Shown: one piece after another, positions 10,640 through 21,340 of the stretch | Layout: every line of letters starts with the position of its first letter | Position numbering within the stretch: position 1 is the first letter of the stretch | Assembly: GCA_946902875.1 (NCBI GenBank) | Contig: OX336345.1 | Location: 21,855,395 to 21,919,394 of the forward strand | Source: Nematopogon swammerdamellus | Taxonomy: Eukaryota; Arthropoda; Insecta; Lepidoptera; Adelidae | Direction: 5' to 3' | Length of the DNA: 64,000 nt | The notes under the pieces: generated by a model | The model's input: the letters and a program-made list of their open reading frames with translations, nothing else | Databases searched by the model: none | What the model was told of the DNA's origin: nothing | Position numbers and translations under genes: made by a program

Positions 10640-11190
10640 AAACTTACACCCCCACGCGGCGCGGATTCCGCGGACTCACGGGTCAGTGTTTTCCTCGCGG
10701 ACTGTAGTAGAATTTAATTATCCTCTTTGAGCTTCCGCAAAACTTGCCACAAAAGTACCTAAGCTGGAAGCGGGGCTTCGGTCAAACTAACCGTCTTTTA
10801 ACTTAGAAGTTAAGCTCCGTTTATGTTGTAAATCTGTCCAGAGCCCGGCGCGCGGGAACAGTTTCAGGCAATTCGAAACTGGACTCGCGATGCGGACGCC
10901 GGGAGAATCTTGTTATGGGCGCATTAAAATTCAAAACCACATTATTAGGATCCGCCCTCGCTGACTCGGTGCTCTATATGATGAAGTGATAATATATTTT
11001 ACTGTCAAAGTACCTCAAAATCTTTGCTCAAAATACCCTCGGATATCAGGTATGTGTCATTTGTAATCTTATGATATGAATTAAAAAAAATTTATAGCAA
11101 TATTTGGTTTTAGTTAAATAAAAAATAAAAAAAACACATGTTTTACATGATATTGTCTATTGTCGTCACCAGATAATTTTTTTATATATT
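10640..11190. other. No recognisable gene
   Basis: Mixed-composition sequence without ORFs or known repeats; 11040-11160 is AT-rich. Confidence 0.4.
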
Positions 11191-11197
11191 ATATAAT

Positions 11198-11420
11198 ACA
11201 AGCTGTGCCCGCGGCTCCGCCCGCTCTCATATTTCACTTCACTGCTAACCTCATAAGCCATTTAGCGTGATAGTAAGTAGCCTATAGTTGATGGGAAGAA
11301 TCAAGCTATCCGTAGAATTTTGTTTTATTAAAATCGGTTCAGTGGTTCTCGAGTTATAAGCGGACAGACAGACACTCAGACACTCAGACAGAAAGCAGAC
11401 GTTGGATTTTATTATAGGTA
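11198..11420 (+). mobile_element. RTE-like repeat, copy 1 (near-identical to 43373)
   Basis: Starts CAAGCTGTGCCCGCGGCTCC and ends in GACAGACAGACACTCAGAC and TTATTATAGGTAAG. It is almost base-for-base the same as 43373-43625 apart from the number of ACTCAGAC units, so it was recently active. Confidence 0.8.
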
Positions 11421-11761
11421 AGGAAAGGATAAGGAAGGATAAGGATAAGGAAGGATGCAAGTTTGACATATTAAAGTTGCATATATATAAAAAAAATTAT
11501 AACAATAAAATACGTATGTATGTTCAGTAGCTATCTTACGTAACCGTTTTCTTCTTTCCGTATGTGAAGTTTTCAATTTAATTTAAAATGCCACTGACGG
11601 AATCAGACTGTACTGGTTTCTATTCCAAGTTTGGCGCGATTTAGCATCGTATCTAGCGATCGTCATTACGTAGGTACAGTTTGCAGATTCAAGTTGCTGA
11701 ATTAAATTTGTCTATGGCAATCTATAATAGTAGAAAGCTATCTGGCTGTTACTTCTGCATG

Positions 11762-11978
11762 TTTTTTTATGTAATCCGGTATGGGTGTCTGAGTCAGAGG
11801 GGCCAAAGGGCCTTCGGCCAGCTAATATCACCTCCGAGAAGGTAGCAGCCATATCGGAAAGGTTTTTCGATGCCTGGCTATACTCGACTAGAGGAGAACT
11901 GGAGTACTGACATGGCACCTAGGTGTTATGGGCTGACATCACGGACGATGTAGCCAACCGTGTCAGTTACCATAAAAA
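11762..11978. mobile_element. SINE-B (minus) fused to SINE-A tail (plus)
   Basis: 11762-11912 is SINE-B read in reverse (ATGTAATCCGGTATGGGTG ... GACTAGAGGAGAAC). 11918-11978 is the SINE-A tail in forward orientation (GTTATGGGCTGACATCACGG ... CATAAAAAAA). The junction joins two tails in opposite directions. Confidence 0.75.
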
Positions 11979-12290
11979 AATGTAACGCAAACTGCGCCGG
12001 AAAAATCCGCACCCGGGCATATTGAAAACTAGGACGAATCCGAGGAACCCCGGACTGATGACAGCCAATGAGAGTCATCGCCTCTGCCATATGCGGTAAT
12101 TATTCGCATAATGCGACGATAAAACAAATGCTGGATTCTCTGATGTGTCCTGCCTGATGCTTCCTTACCTGTTCTGTGTCGCTAAGCTAATGGAATGAGT
12201 TGAGCTGAAATGACACTGAAGCGCCGTTGTTACAGTTCTCTCAAAACTTTAATGCCGCTGGACCTACCTGCGCAGTCAACGAAATTTAGG

Positions 12291-12700
12291 TCATAATTCG
12301 TAGAACATAGGGTAGACTTTAATGTCACTCGCATCTTGGGATCGCACATGTGTAGTGAAGCAATTATCTACCCTTTTTTTTATTGTAAGCTCGACATATG
12401 GCGCCGAGGCACTCATGACGTGTCTAACGGCGCCTGACAGGTTCCCATTCACGCCCCTCTTGGAGGAGCCGAGACTGTACTTTGGGGGAAAATATATGAG
12501 CAGGGAGAGCGTTCCAGAGTTTACCGGTTCTGTAGAGGAAAGATCTGATCTGAAGAACCGATTGGTACGCATCCGCGGTAAGTCCAGCGTGTAGGGATGC
12601 AATGCTCAGTGCGCGTGGTGCGGAGGTGGGAAGGGAACGACGGGATCGCATTAAACAGCTGTTCCGAGCACTCCCCATGGAATAATCGATAGAAAACACA
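12291..12700 (-). mobile_element. LINE (CR1/Jockey-like) RT C-terminal fragment
   Basis: Overlapping minus-strand ORFs carry YTLDLPRMRTNRF and GKLWNALPAHIF in shifted frames, so frameshifts are present. The 3' end GGCGCCATATGTCGAGC followed by poly-A (12363-12374 on minus) matches the terminus of the copy at 56170. Confidence 0.75.
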
Positions 12701-13093
12701 ACCTATGATCTGCGAGTGATGACCTAAAATTAATTGACTGCGCAGGTAGGCCGAGCGGCATTTAAGTTTTGAGGGAACTGCATGTCGTCGTACCAAAATT
12801 GGAATATAGTTACTGCATCACGTGTATCGCTCGTGCGACGCTTCTTCTAGTCCTCCGTCTAGTCGCAGCCCCGCGGGAGATCATTTTCCCCCAGGAAATG
12901 CGCTCTTGGAAAGAACTGCGCGCGGCGCACCGGAAATTGTCACTGGCGAGGCAATTAGAGGCACTTCCGGTGTAGTGCCGCCTGCGATTGGCTTATCTGT
13001 GAGGCAGCTCGGTTTAATAGCGAATTATTTGTACTAGTATCTTGTGGATGACACAGTCAAGCGATGGTCTTAAAAATACGTTATTTTTTTAAA

Positions 13094-13350
13094 GAAACAC
13101 ACGGTTGCCTACATCACCTACTACATCTATGTCAGCCCACAACACCTTGGTGAACTAGGTGCAATGTCAGTGATTCCCTTCGGTCGTACCGGCTACACTG
13201 AACTGGACGGAAAAGACGAACTATTTACATAGCCGTTTCAACCGACCTTTCATTCAGTGCGGTGGTAACAACCAGGGCGGGTTAAACCCTACAACCTAGT
13301 AAGGTAAGAAGGGAAGGGACCTACAGTTTAACGTGGAAGGTGTAGGATTG
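13094..13350 (-). mobile_element. SINE-A copy
   Basis: Reverse-orientation tail (TTGCCTACATCACCTAC ... CAGCCCACAACACC) and body (GAACTGGACGGAAAAGACG, CCTAGTAAGGTAAGAAGG) are present. The head is mostly lost after GACCTACAGTTTAACGTGG. Confidence 0.75.
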
Positions 13351-13439
13351 AATTCCCGCGTGAGTTCGGTACCTACTTAATAAATAAAAATTCCACTGAA
13401 TTTTGTTTTTATGTAATCGTTTTTAATCGTTCTAGTGTC

Positions 13440-13665
13440 GCACTGCAAAGATGTGTAATTGGCTTGCGGGGAATATCTTCCCTACTCCTATACAATCTAC
13501 GGATCTTGAAATCACGAGTCAACGGTCTTACCCCAGCAACTCTAGTCCGCCTTCAAGCCGGACTGGCACCTCCTCGGGGGGTGAAATTAGCTGGGCTCTT
13601 GGAGAAAAGAACCAGTGTGTCTGAGTCTCCGACCTCGAGTCCGGCCACCCAGTTCGGGGGTGAAA
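13440..13665 (+). mobile_element. CR1-like LINE 3' end fragment
   Basis: TTGGCTTGCGGGGAATATCT and CCGCCTTCAAGCCGG, then GGGGTGAAATTAGCTGGGC and CCACCCAGTTCGGGG, match the LINE end embedded twice in the 31.7-33.7 kb duplication. Coding frame is lost. Confidence 0.6.
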
Positions 13666-13744
13666 TAAAAAAAAAACTAACTTTATTTAAGCCATGTACG
13701 ATACATTTTCGATTTCATACAAAACATCAGTTCCAGGTTGCAGG

Positions 13745-14472
13745 TGTTCTTCTGGGTTGTGAAAGGGACGCGTGTTTACTGTGGGTGTGGTTCTGGGTTG
13801 TGAAAGGGACGCGCGTCAACTGAGGGTGTGGTTCTGGGTTGTGAAAGGGACGCGCGTTTACTGTGGGTGTGCTTCTGGGTTGTAAAAAGGAGGCACGTTT
13901 ACTGCGGGTGTGGTTCTGGATTTTGAAAGGGACACGCGATCCCTGTGGGTGTGGTTCTGGGTTGTGAAAGGGACGCGCCTTAACTGAGGGTGTGGTTCTG
14001 GGTTGTGAAAGGGACGCGCGTTTACTGTGGGTGTGGTTCTGGGTTGTGAAAGGGACGCCCGTTTACTGTGGATGTGGTTCTGGGTTTTGAAAGGGACGCG
14101 CGTTAACTGAGGGTGTGGTTCTGGGTTGTGAAAGGGACGCGCGTTTACTGTGGGTGTGGTTCTGGGTTGTGAAAGGGACGCTCGTTTACTGTGGGTGTGG
14201 TTCTGGGTTGTGAAAGGGACACGCGTTTACTGTGGGGTTGGTTCTGGGTTGTGAAAGGGACACGCGTTTACTGTGGTTGTGGTTCTGGTTGTGAAAGGGA
14301 CGCGCGTTTACTGTGGGTGTGGTTCTGGGTTGTGAAAGGGACGCCCGTTTACTGTGGATGTGGTTCTGGGTTTTAAAAGGGACGCGCGTTAACTGAGGGT
14401 GTGGTTCTGGGTTGTGAAAGGGACGCGCGTTTACTGTGGGTGTGGTTCTGGGTTGTGAAAGGGACGCGCATT
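13745..14472. repeat. 41-bp minisatellite, about 18 copies
   Basis: The unit is TTCTGGGTTGTGAAAGGGAC followed by GCGCGTTTACTGTGGGTGTGG. Variants (CCCGTTTACTGTGGATG; GTTAACTGAGGG) recur about 286 bp apart (14055 and 14341), showing duplication of a seven-unit block. The ORFs across it on both strands are by-products of the repeat. Confidence 0.95.
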
Positions 14473-14789
14473 TCCAGATGGTGGTCACATAGCCACGTGT
14501 TGTTGTTGATCGATGGTGCGGCTGCAGTAAGTGCTTTAGACTTGGCACGCCCGCTCACAACTTCGCCAGTGCATCCGTCACGGAATTGCTCAACTTTTAT
14601 ATCAACTGTAATTTATTGGGCGGCGAAGTTATGCTGCTAAAATCGAAGTTCACGCCGTGATATAAAGTTGAATGGACCGTGATTTTTCGGATGATATCGT
14701 ATTTACTGATTTACTTTAGCTGGAGTATTTTCTACTTTTTCTATTCTATGTTTATGTAAAAAAAAATTGTAATCCTTTATTGCTGGTAA

Positions 14790-15209
14790 AGTCAGAGGGC
14801 CCAGAGTACATGCTCCAACCAGCCAGTATCATTTCCGCAAAAGTGCCATACGGAAGACTTTTTCCTTTGACTAGAGGGGCGTGAAAAGGTTCCTGTCAAA
14901 CTGGCAAGGCATTCGCAATCCCCGTGTATCACAGAATGTCTATGGACATCGTTAGAGAGCTATCCTGGACTAGAGGAGAACACATTCCCTTCTTACCTTA
15001 CTAGGTGATAGGGTTTATCCCGGCCGGGTTGGTACCACCGCACTGAACGAAACGTCGGTCGAAACGGCTATGTAAATAGTTCGTGTTTTCCGTCCAGTTT
15101 AGTGTAGCCGACATGAAATGAAGGGAAGCACTGACATGGCACCTAGTTCACCCTGTGTTATGGGCTGACATCACGGATGTTGTAGGTGATGTAGCCAACC
15201 GTGTCAGGT
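14790..15209 (+). mobile_element. Composite SINE fragments, SINE-A body and tail
   Basis: 14790-14985 holds diverged pieces of SINE-B (CAGAGGGCCCAGAGTACATG; GGACTAGAGGAGAACACA). 14988-15209 is a good SINE-A body and tail ending CCGTGTCAGG. Repeat D follows directly. Confidence 0.7.
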
Positions 15210-15211
15210 TC

Positions 15212-15546
15212 AAACCCGGCCAAGTGCGAGTCGAACTCGCGCATCGAGGGTTACGTATCGCCATGTCATGGTCAGCGCCACTCACGACATCTATGTATTA
15301 GTTAAAATGCTTCATACTCTTTTCGGTAGATGGCGCGCATACACTTTTTAGTTTCTTGTACCCTTCTGCATTTTTTACTTTTTCTTATTTTTATTATTTG
15401 TTGTTATATCGGCAATAATAACACATATTCTGTGAACATTTCAACGGGTTATTACGGTTCAAGAGATACAGCCCTCGGACAGATAGACAGACAGACAGAC
15501 GGCGGAGGCTTAGTAATAGGGTCCCGTACCGGATACGGAACCCTAA
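15212..15546 (+). mobile_element. Repeat D, full-length copy
   Basis: Starts CCGGCCAAGTGCGAGTCGAA, has GAGGGTTACGTATCGCC near the left end and GTACCGGATACGGAACCCTA at the right end, with (ACAG)n before it. The near-complementary ends (AGGGTTCCGTA and TACGGAACCCT) are its hallmark. It is non-coding and abundant in this window. Confidence 0.8.
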
Positions 15547-15629
15547 TAAAAATATTTAAGATACTTGAAGTATCAAGTTGTCAATGTACAAATGTCAATT
15601 CATTGTTTGTTATGTTGTATGAACTCTTA

Positions 15630-16111
15630 TGCCGGCTGTACACACTCGGCGAGAGCTTCTCGCCGAGTGTCTCGCGCGAGAGGCTCTCGGCGAGGGCGCA
15701 CCATGTACACACTCGGTGTTATCAGTTCAACTGCAGATACCCGCCACGATGGACCTAGAAATTGCTGCTGCATTTTGTCTTTTTGCTGCTAGTTATTATA
15801 ATTATTTAGCTGTATATCATAAAAAAAAGATTACCAAGCCGTGGCGAAGAAGAAGGTGGTGGATGGTTGCCATGGACACGCTTCGTCACTCAAACACAGT
15901 TAGCGGGCAACTAAACGTACGAGTGTGTACATGCTCGCACTCCTTTTCCTCGCGAGACATCACGAGACCCTTTGACTCGGGACCAAAAAACCGACACACG
16001 ACCGAGAGGTAGCGAGGCGAGACGAGAGAGGGCGGGACGTGACGAGAGCACCATGTACACACTCGCTCTCGGCCTGCCTCGGGGTGTCTCGCCGAGTGTG
16101 TACAGCCGGCA
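15630..16111 (+). mobile_element. PIF/Harbinger-like element, internally deleted
   Basis: Terminal inverted repeats TGCCGGCTGTACACACTCGG and its complement bound the element, with TTA duplicated at 15627-15629 and 16112-16114. This is the 3-bp TWA target typical of PIF/Harbinger. An ORF from ATG at 15749 to a stop at 16012 gives 87 residues: an Ala/Phe/Tyr-rich start and then KPWRRRRWWMVAMDTL, which resembles the basic RRRRWW segment near the N-terminus of Harbinger transposases. The catalytic DDE region is absent, so the element cannot move by itself. Secondary TIR-like motifs (CATGTACACACTCG) lie inside. Confidence 0.7.
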
Positions 16112-16317
16112 TTATATTCTTTTATTTTGTTTGTTGTTATTACTATGTGTTTCAATGTGTTCCAGAGCGAAGCGTAGTGGGGACATGTTAATATGTATAA
16201 TATACATATTAACATTGTGTTGTCTTTTTCTCAGACATGTATTTACGTTTTACATGTCTCTGTTTTTCCTCTAAATAAAATCAAATATAAATCAAATAAA
16301 AGGCTCAGTGAAGGTTA

Positions 16318-16762
16318 GAGACCGTTCACATACCACGTGGACAAAAAGAGGGGGGGGGGGGGGGGGGTAGGGGGTCGGCAAATGTCCACGATTGTCCACA
16401 GGGGGGGAGGGGAGGGGGTGCAGGGACCGTCCACGTGGACGTTTCAGTTTAAAAACACATCTGAGTGTTGTTTGCAAGATTTGTGTTGTTCCTCTTAATT
16501 TTATTATAATTTTAAATTAAATGTCAACATTGCAAGTACTACATTTTCATCCATTCAGCTCCCTGCCTCTTCTTGAAGTTCATTTTTCTTCGGAAATGTC
16601 GCATTTTGCGTCGCAAGTACAGGGAAAAAACGGCATTTTCCACGTGGACAGGGGGGGGGGTTATGGAAATGACCACGATTGTCCACAAGGGGGGAGGGGG
16701 GGGGGGGGGGGGGGGGCTCAAAAAGTACCCAAAAAGTGTCCACGTGGTATGTGAACGGTCCC
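16318..16762. mobile_element. G-rich TIR element with TTA target duplication
   Basis: CCGTTCACATACCACGTGG at the left end is mirrored at 16737-16762, and TTA flanks both sides (16315-16317, 16763-16765). Two long G runs (16352-16367 and 16691-16716) sit next to internal copies of CCACGATTGTCCACA. The 3-bp TTA site suggests a Harbinger-type MITE. No ORF; the proline/glycine ORFs come from the G/C runs. Confidence 0.75.
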
Positions 16763-16829
16763 TTATCTTTGGTTCAGTGGTCGAAACACATTGACAAGCC
16801 ACTCACGTCAGATCTACAAAAAAAAAACT

Positions 16830-17142
16830 GGCCAAGTGCGAGTCGAACTCGCGCACCGAGGGTTCCGTATCGCCATCTATGACGTACGCGTCAGCGCCAC
16901 TCACGGCATCTATGGCGTGTTTATGAAATGCTTCATATTAATTAAAATTCATGATTAGTTAAATGCTTCATAGTATTTTCGGTAGATGGAGCCACCGAGG
17001 ATGGAGCGCATATACTTTTTAGTTTCTTGTATGGGAACCCCCGTGAAGTTTACGGTTCAAGAGATACAGCCCTCCGACCGACGGACAGACAGACGGCGCA
17101 GGCTTAGTAATAGGGCCCCGTACCGGTTACGGAACCCTAAAA
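16830..17142 (+). mobile_element. Repeat D copy
   Basis: CTGGCCAAGTGCGAGTCGAA to GTACCGGTTACGGAACCCTA, with GGTTCAAGAGATACAGCCCT and (ACAG)n inside. Confidence 0.8.
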
Positions 17143-17456
17143 ACATTAGTCTCATGTTTCAATGCAACCGGCGTAAAGTCGCAAAATAAAATGCCCTGCC
17201 CTTCTAGCATCCTCTCCTGCGGTGAGTGCGGATGCGGACAGGGCGGGGCGGATGGCGCGGATGGCGCGGATGCGGCCGCGGACATCTCCGCTGCTAATTA
17301 CCGCCGTGTCCCGCACCCGCTCCCGACGTCTGTTTGGGCACGTACAATTCAATTTGACAGTGTTGGAAAGTTTTCAGATGTATTGTGAGCGGTCGCTAGC
17401 AATCGCAGATTGCATTTATAGTGACTGAGATAGTTGGACATATATATAAATAAATA

Positions 17457-17700
17457 TTTTATGGAAACTGACAAGGCTGGCTACACCACCTACAACATCT
17501 TTGATGTCAGCCCATAACACCGGGTGAACTAGGTGCCGTGTCAGGTCAGTGCTTTCCTTCATTTCATGTCGGTTACACTGAACTGGACGGTAAACACGAA
17601 CTATTTACATAGCCGTTTCGACCGACGACGTTTCATTCAGTGCGGTGTACCTAGTAAGATAAGAAGAGAAGAGAAGAGAAGAGAAGAGAAGAGAAAGGCT
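17457..17700 (-). mobile_element. SINE-A body and tail with (AGAAG)n
   Basis: Reverse tail TTTTATGGAAACTGACAAGG and body through ACCTAGTAAGATAAGAAG. It runs into six AGAAG units (17662-17695) at the normally AAGAAGGGAAGGG position. Confidence 0.8.
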
Positions 17701-17756
17701 CTATAAACCTGTTTTTATTTATTATTTAAACTTTTACTGTTGATTTTTTTTTGGTT

Positions 17757-17890
17757 TTTTTTATGGAAACTGATACGTTTGGCTACATCACCTACAACGT
17801 CCGCGATGTCAGCCCATAACACCGGGTGAACTAGGTGCCATGTCAGTGTGCTTCCCCATTTGATCGTGCCGGCTACACTGAACTGATTTG
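17757..17890 (-). mobile_element. SINE-A tail fragment
   Basis: Reverse tail TTTATGGAAACTGATACG to GTGCCGGCTACACTGAACTG; truncated. Confidence 0.75.
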
Positions 17891-18014
17891 ATTTTATGTG
17901 GTCAGAATTATCAAGCTTAAATTATAGGTTATTCTAGCTCTCAAACTATATCCTAACACTGTAAGCGGTGTCTATTGTGTAGCTAGTCACAATGTATTAT
18001 AATTGAAGACGTTA

Positions 18015-18140
18015 AAAAAAAAGAACCCTGCGAAGTTTCTTGCCGGCTCTTCTTTGTGGGTGTAATCGAACCGGATTGTAAAAACTAAACAGGACAAATT
18101 CAAGCGTAGTGTACTACCATACGAATGATGAATAAAAAGA
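18015..18140 (-). mobile_element. Repeat family G copy
   Basis: GAACCCTGCGAAGTTTCTTG and CGGCTCTTCTTTGTGGGTG are the reverse of the family G end at 24280-24400, followed by AATGATGAATAAA. Confidence 0.6.
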
Positions 18141-18361
18141 ACAAAGAAAGAAAAAGAAAAGAATAAAGACCTACAGTTTTACGTGAAATCCGAACGACGA
18201 CGTTCAGAGTTTAAATTTCACGAACGGCGGTCGATCCATCGCACCGGCGAATTCGGGACTCCGACAAGTTATAGTCTCAGGTTGAAGAACAAGGGCGGCC
18301 ATCGAATGATACTTCGATCTAGCTAGACCCTCGTTCTGCGCATTCGGCAATTCATTTTTTT

Positions 18362-18640
18362 AAGGTTCCGTATCTATCCATACGGAAGACTAAAAAAATT
18401 ACATTAAAAATAAAAAAAACTATAATAATAATTCATATTTTATCTACTAAGCCTACGCCGTCCGTCTGTCTGTCTGTCTGTCCGTCTGTCCGAGTGCTGT
18501 ATCTTTTGAACCTTAATAGGTAGCCGGTTGCACAGAATATGTGTTATTTATTACAGCGGATGTGCCAACAAATAATAAAAAGTGGTCAAGTGAACCTTGT
18601 TCACGTGCCGAGGGTCCCGTAACCGCACTGCTTCGCTTTC
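18362..18640 (-). mobile_element. Repeat D copies (two partial)
   Basis: 18362-18535 is repeat D in reverse (AAGGTTCCGTATC, (GTCT)n, TGTATCTTTTGAACC). 18570-18640 is a second diverged piece (GTGGTCAAGTGAACCTTG, GGGTCCCGTAACC) related to 58953-59095. Confidence 0.65.
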
Positions 18641-18659
18641 ATCTAATTATATTTTCTAC

Positions 18660-18915
18660 CTGGGTGCGGTCAGGCTTTGGATGGGTATCCGTACGACCGT
18701 GGTTCGGCTGGCTGTGGTTCGGATTCCACTTGAAATTGTAGTTTCATCCCTATATGTACATATTTAGCTGGAAGGGATCAACCCGTTTTGATTGGTACAC
18801 GAACACTGAACGAATGTCGGTCGAAGAAAACGGCTATAAAAGTTATACATGTTTTCCATCCAGGTCAATGTAGCCGGCACGACCAAAGGAAAGACTGACA
18901 TGGCACCTCTCTGAC
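18660..18915 (+). mobile_element. SINE-A copy with partial 5S/tRNA-like head
   Basis: CTGGGTGCGGTCAGGCTTTGG and ATGGGTATCC are the 5S-like part of the head, and TGTGGTTCGGATTCCACTTG is its B-box. Body and tail fragments follow to about 18915. Confidence 0.65.
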
Positions 18916-19324
18916 ACTGACTAAGTAACTAACAATTACTCTGGCATACACTTTACATGATAAATAGAATCAAGTCTAACTTTATTTGCATGTGTCATCA
19001 CGCAAACTAGTTTGAATGGAGTTTGAATGAAACACTCGATGAAACACCAATTTGAATGGAGTTTTCACAAAAATATGGGATATGCCACTTTCGAGACAGA
19101 AACTGTCGAGTGCAGGAGCCTCCTTTATTGCACTGTATGATTTTATGTGTTAATAAATATTTTCATTTTATTTATTTACAATTCATTTCATCCATATCTC
19201 CTACTTCCATCTTAATTATTATTATGCGATATAAATAAATAAAGCGAAGTTTCTACGGGCGACCAGTGGCGGACGTGTAACGTATGTCAATTTATTTTAG
19301 TTTTTCGTATTTTATTTAAAACGC

Positions 19325-19672
19325 ATCATGTGGCGCCGTGTCACCCATAAAGTGTCTAACGAAGCCCATGATTCGCTTGGGATGGCTCTGCCAAATACCA
19401 GCCTGCGACTCTGGACTTGCGTCGAGCCGTGCGACTAGTGGGTGACCTCGAAGTGTCCGCGATCTAGAACCACTGCAACTCCGTGGGGATGTCGGCTCTC
19501 TAAGTGTGTTCTATCGCTAATTCCTGGGGGAGTATTCGGAGGAGCTGTTTAACCGCAATCCAGGGAAGTCTCCGGTATGGCACGACCTTCTCGTAGGTGA
19601 TATTGGCCGGTCGGAGCATGTGCTTTGGCCCCTCCGACTCAGCCACTCATACCGGATTACATAAAAAAAAAA
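19325..19672. mobile_element. Mosaic of LINE fragments and SINE-B tail
   Basis: 19325-19390 is the reverse LINE 3' end (CATGTGGCGCCGTGTCACCC). 19400-19550 is a forward piece of the same LINE (CGAGCCGTGCGACTAGTGGG, GTGTTCTATCGC). 19556-19672 is SINE-B in forward orientation, ending CCGGATTACATAAAAAA. Confidence 0.65.
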
Positions 19673-20270
19673 ACCACTGAGCTACCGAGGCTGACAATAA
19701 ATAAAGCGAAATTTCTACGGGCGACCCACCGTGTAACGTACTCGTACGTAATATATATGAAATATTCTTATAAGTCGAGAACCATTTTATCGATTTACAT
19801 GCGGTTTTTTTTTGCTACATTTCGTTACTTCTCAGGATGATTTTAAGCTATCAATCACAACGCTAGGTTATCGGTGGCTTGAGCTGTCACCAAAAAGTCA
19901 CGCTAAAAATTGAAATTTTGGCTGTTCAGACATTTAACATTATCTCCAAATGTATGACAGTTTGATGAAAATGAATAGTTTTGTGCACAACTACATAAGA
20001 GTACCTATATTGTTTATTTTTAGAATTTTCAAACAACCCTTAATAAGTCAAAGTTCGGCGACAAAAGTGCAGTTTTTTGTCAACTTTTAAACGAAATATT
20101 TGTTAAAGTAAACTCATTGATTATAGCAAAGTTATATAATTTTGAAATTGCCTTCAAAATACCTATAGATTGACATGACATTTGATTTATTTAAAAAAGC
20201 AAAAAAAATATTGGTTTACATTTTGGGGTACCCTGTAGGACTATTAGATAAACTTATCTTAAAATAATCT
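19673..20270. other. No recognisable gene
   Basis: AT-rich DNA. GTTTACATTTTGGGGTACCC near 20220 is repeat-like. Nothing codes. Confidence 0.4.
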
Positions 20271-20425
20271 AGCGGCAAAAATTACACGTAATTTGGCGTC
20301 ATTTTTATCGAAATCGGTTCAGTAGGTCCGGAGATATCTGCGTGTGACCGACAGACAGACAGACAGACACCAGAGCGATCCCATAAGGGTCCCTTTTTTC
20401 GCATTGTGCGACGGGACCCTAAAAA
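20270..20425 (+). mobile_element. Repeat D-like end
   Basis: ATCGAAATCGGTTCAGTAGG, (ACAG)n and a terminal GACGGGACCCTAAAAA resemble the right end of repeat D with a diverged terminus. Confidence 0.5.
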
Positions 20426-20429
20426 TATC

Positions 20430-20860
20430 AAAAAGTAAACAATTCAGAGGTCTCCCCATACAAGAAGCGTGCTAAGAATCGATTATTCACCCTACTGATT
20501 AATAGATGGCGCCACAGGCTTTTATATTTTCCATTGTAGAAAAACAAAAGTTATCTATCGAATTATTCACTCTAGCTCAATCCGAAGTCCCCTATTCAGC
20601 GTGAGCTTAAATTCCTCTACAGTCTACAGGACAATATAGTTTTTGACCGGCAACCCCCCACGCCCCGCCCCCTCGCTTCTCGCCCCCTCCCCCGGCCGCA
20701 GCCAGCGGGCGGGCTGTTATGACAGCGCGCGTCGGAGCCTTCGCAAACGTTTGCAAACGCTCGCTGCAGATAAGAATTTATTCTGGTACACTTCCACTCG
20801 GCTAATTTGACACGGCTTCTCTCCGCCAGTAATAATGCGAAACATGACAAATTTAAAAAA
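20430..20860. other. Unique stretch with a CpG-rich patch
   Basis: 20650-20770 is very GC/CpG-rich and includes the palindrome CAAACGTTTG. No ORF on either strand looks real. It could be a regulatory patch or the remains of a GC-rich element. Confidence 0.3.
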
Positions 20861-21340
20861 CCCCCGACCCTTAACAATTAAAAAATATTTTTCGTTTACT
20901 TACTTAAAGGAGTCGGGGGGCCGCTAATTAAATTCCCCGCAGCTCTGAATTTTATATTTTAATTAGGTACTTAGCCATCACCCAACTCCTATAAGTTAGT
21001 AAACGGAAATTATTTTTTACTTTTTAAGGGTTGGGGGTTTTTTTTATTTGTAGTTTAATTTTTTCTTCAAGCTTTTAAAAAAAACTGCATACAAATCGGT
21101 CCACTTTCAAAGATATTTTTTTTTTTATTACATAATTACTTGATTACAAACATAGCTTAGAACCATCCCAATTAAACCAGCTTTCTAGTAAATAAAGAAA
21201 CCGCATCCAAATCGATCCATCCGTTTGGGAGCTACGATGCCACAGACAGTCACACCCACAGAAATAAAAAATATTAAATTTTGATTTCTGTGGTCACACC
21301 ACAGAGATCAAAATTTAATATTTTTTGCTCGATGCACAAC
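20860..21340. mobile_element. Repeat E complex, copy 1
   Basis: Bounded by AAAAACCCCCGACCC and containing CCATCCGTTTGGGAGCTACG and AACCGCATCCAAATCG. The segment from 20981 is repeated in tandem from 21342 (offset 361 bp). It ends in an inverted repeat around TTGATTTCTGTGGTCACACC. Confidence 0.75.

Noticed and set aside
13745..14558. ORFs with GCERDARLLWVWFWVVK-type repeats
   Set aside because: They are translations of the 41-bp minisatellite on either strand.
15629..15748. Extension of the Harbinger-like ORF upstream of ATG 15749
   Set aside because: The upstream part is the terminal inverted repeat and subterminal sequence, not protein-like.
16521..16802. Proline- or glycine-stretch ORFs
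   Set aside because: Produced by the G runs of the TIR element.
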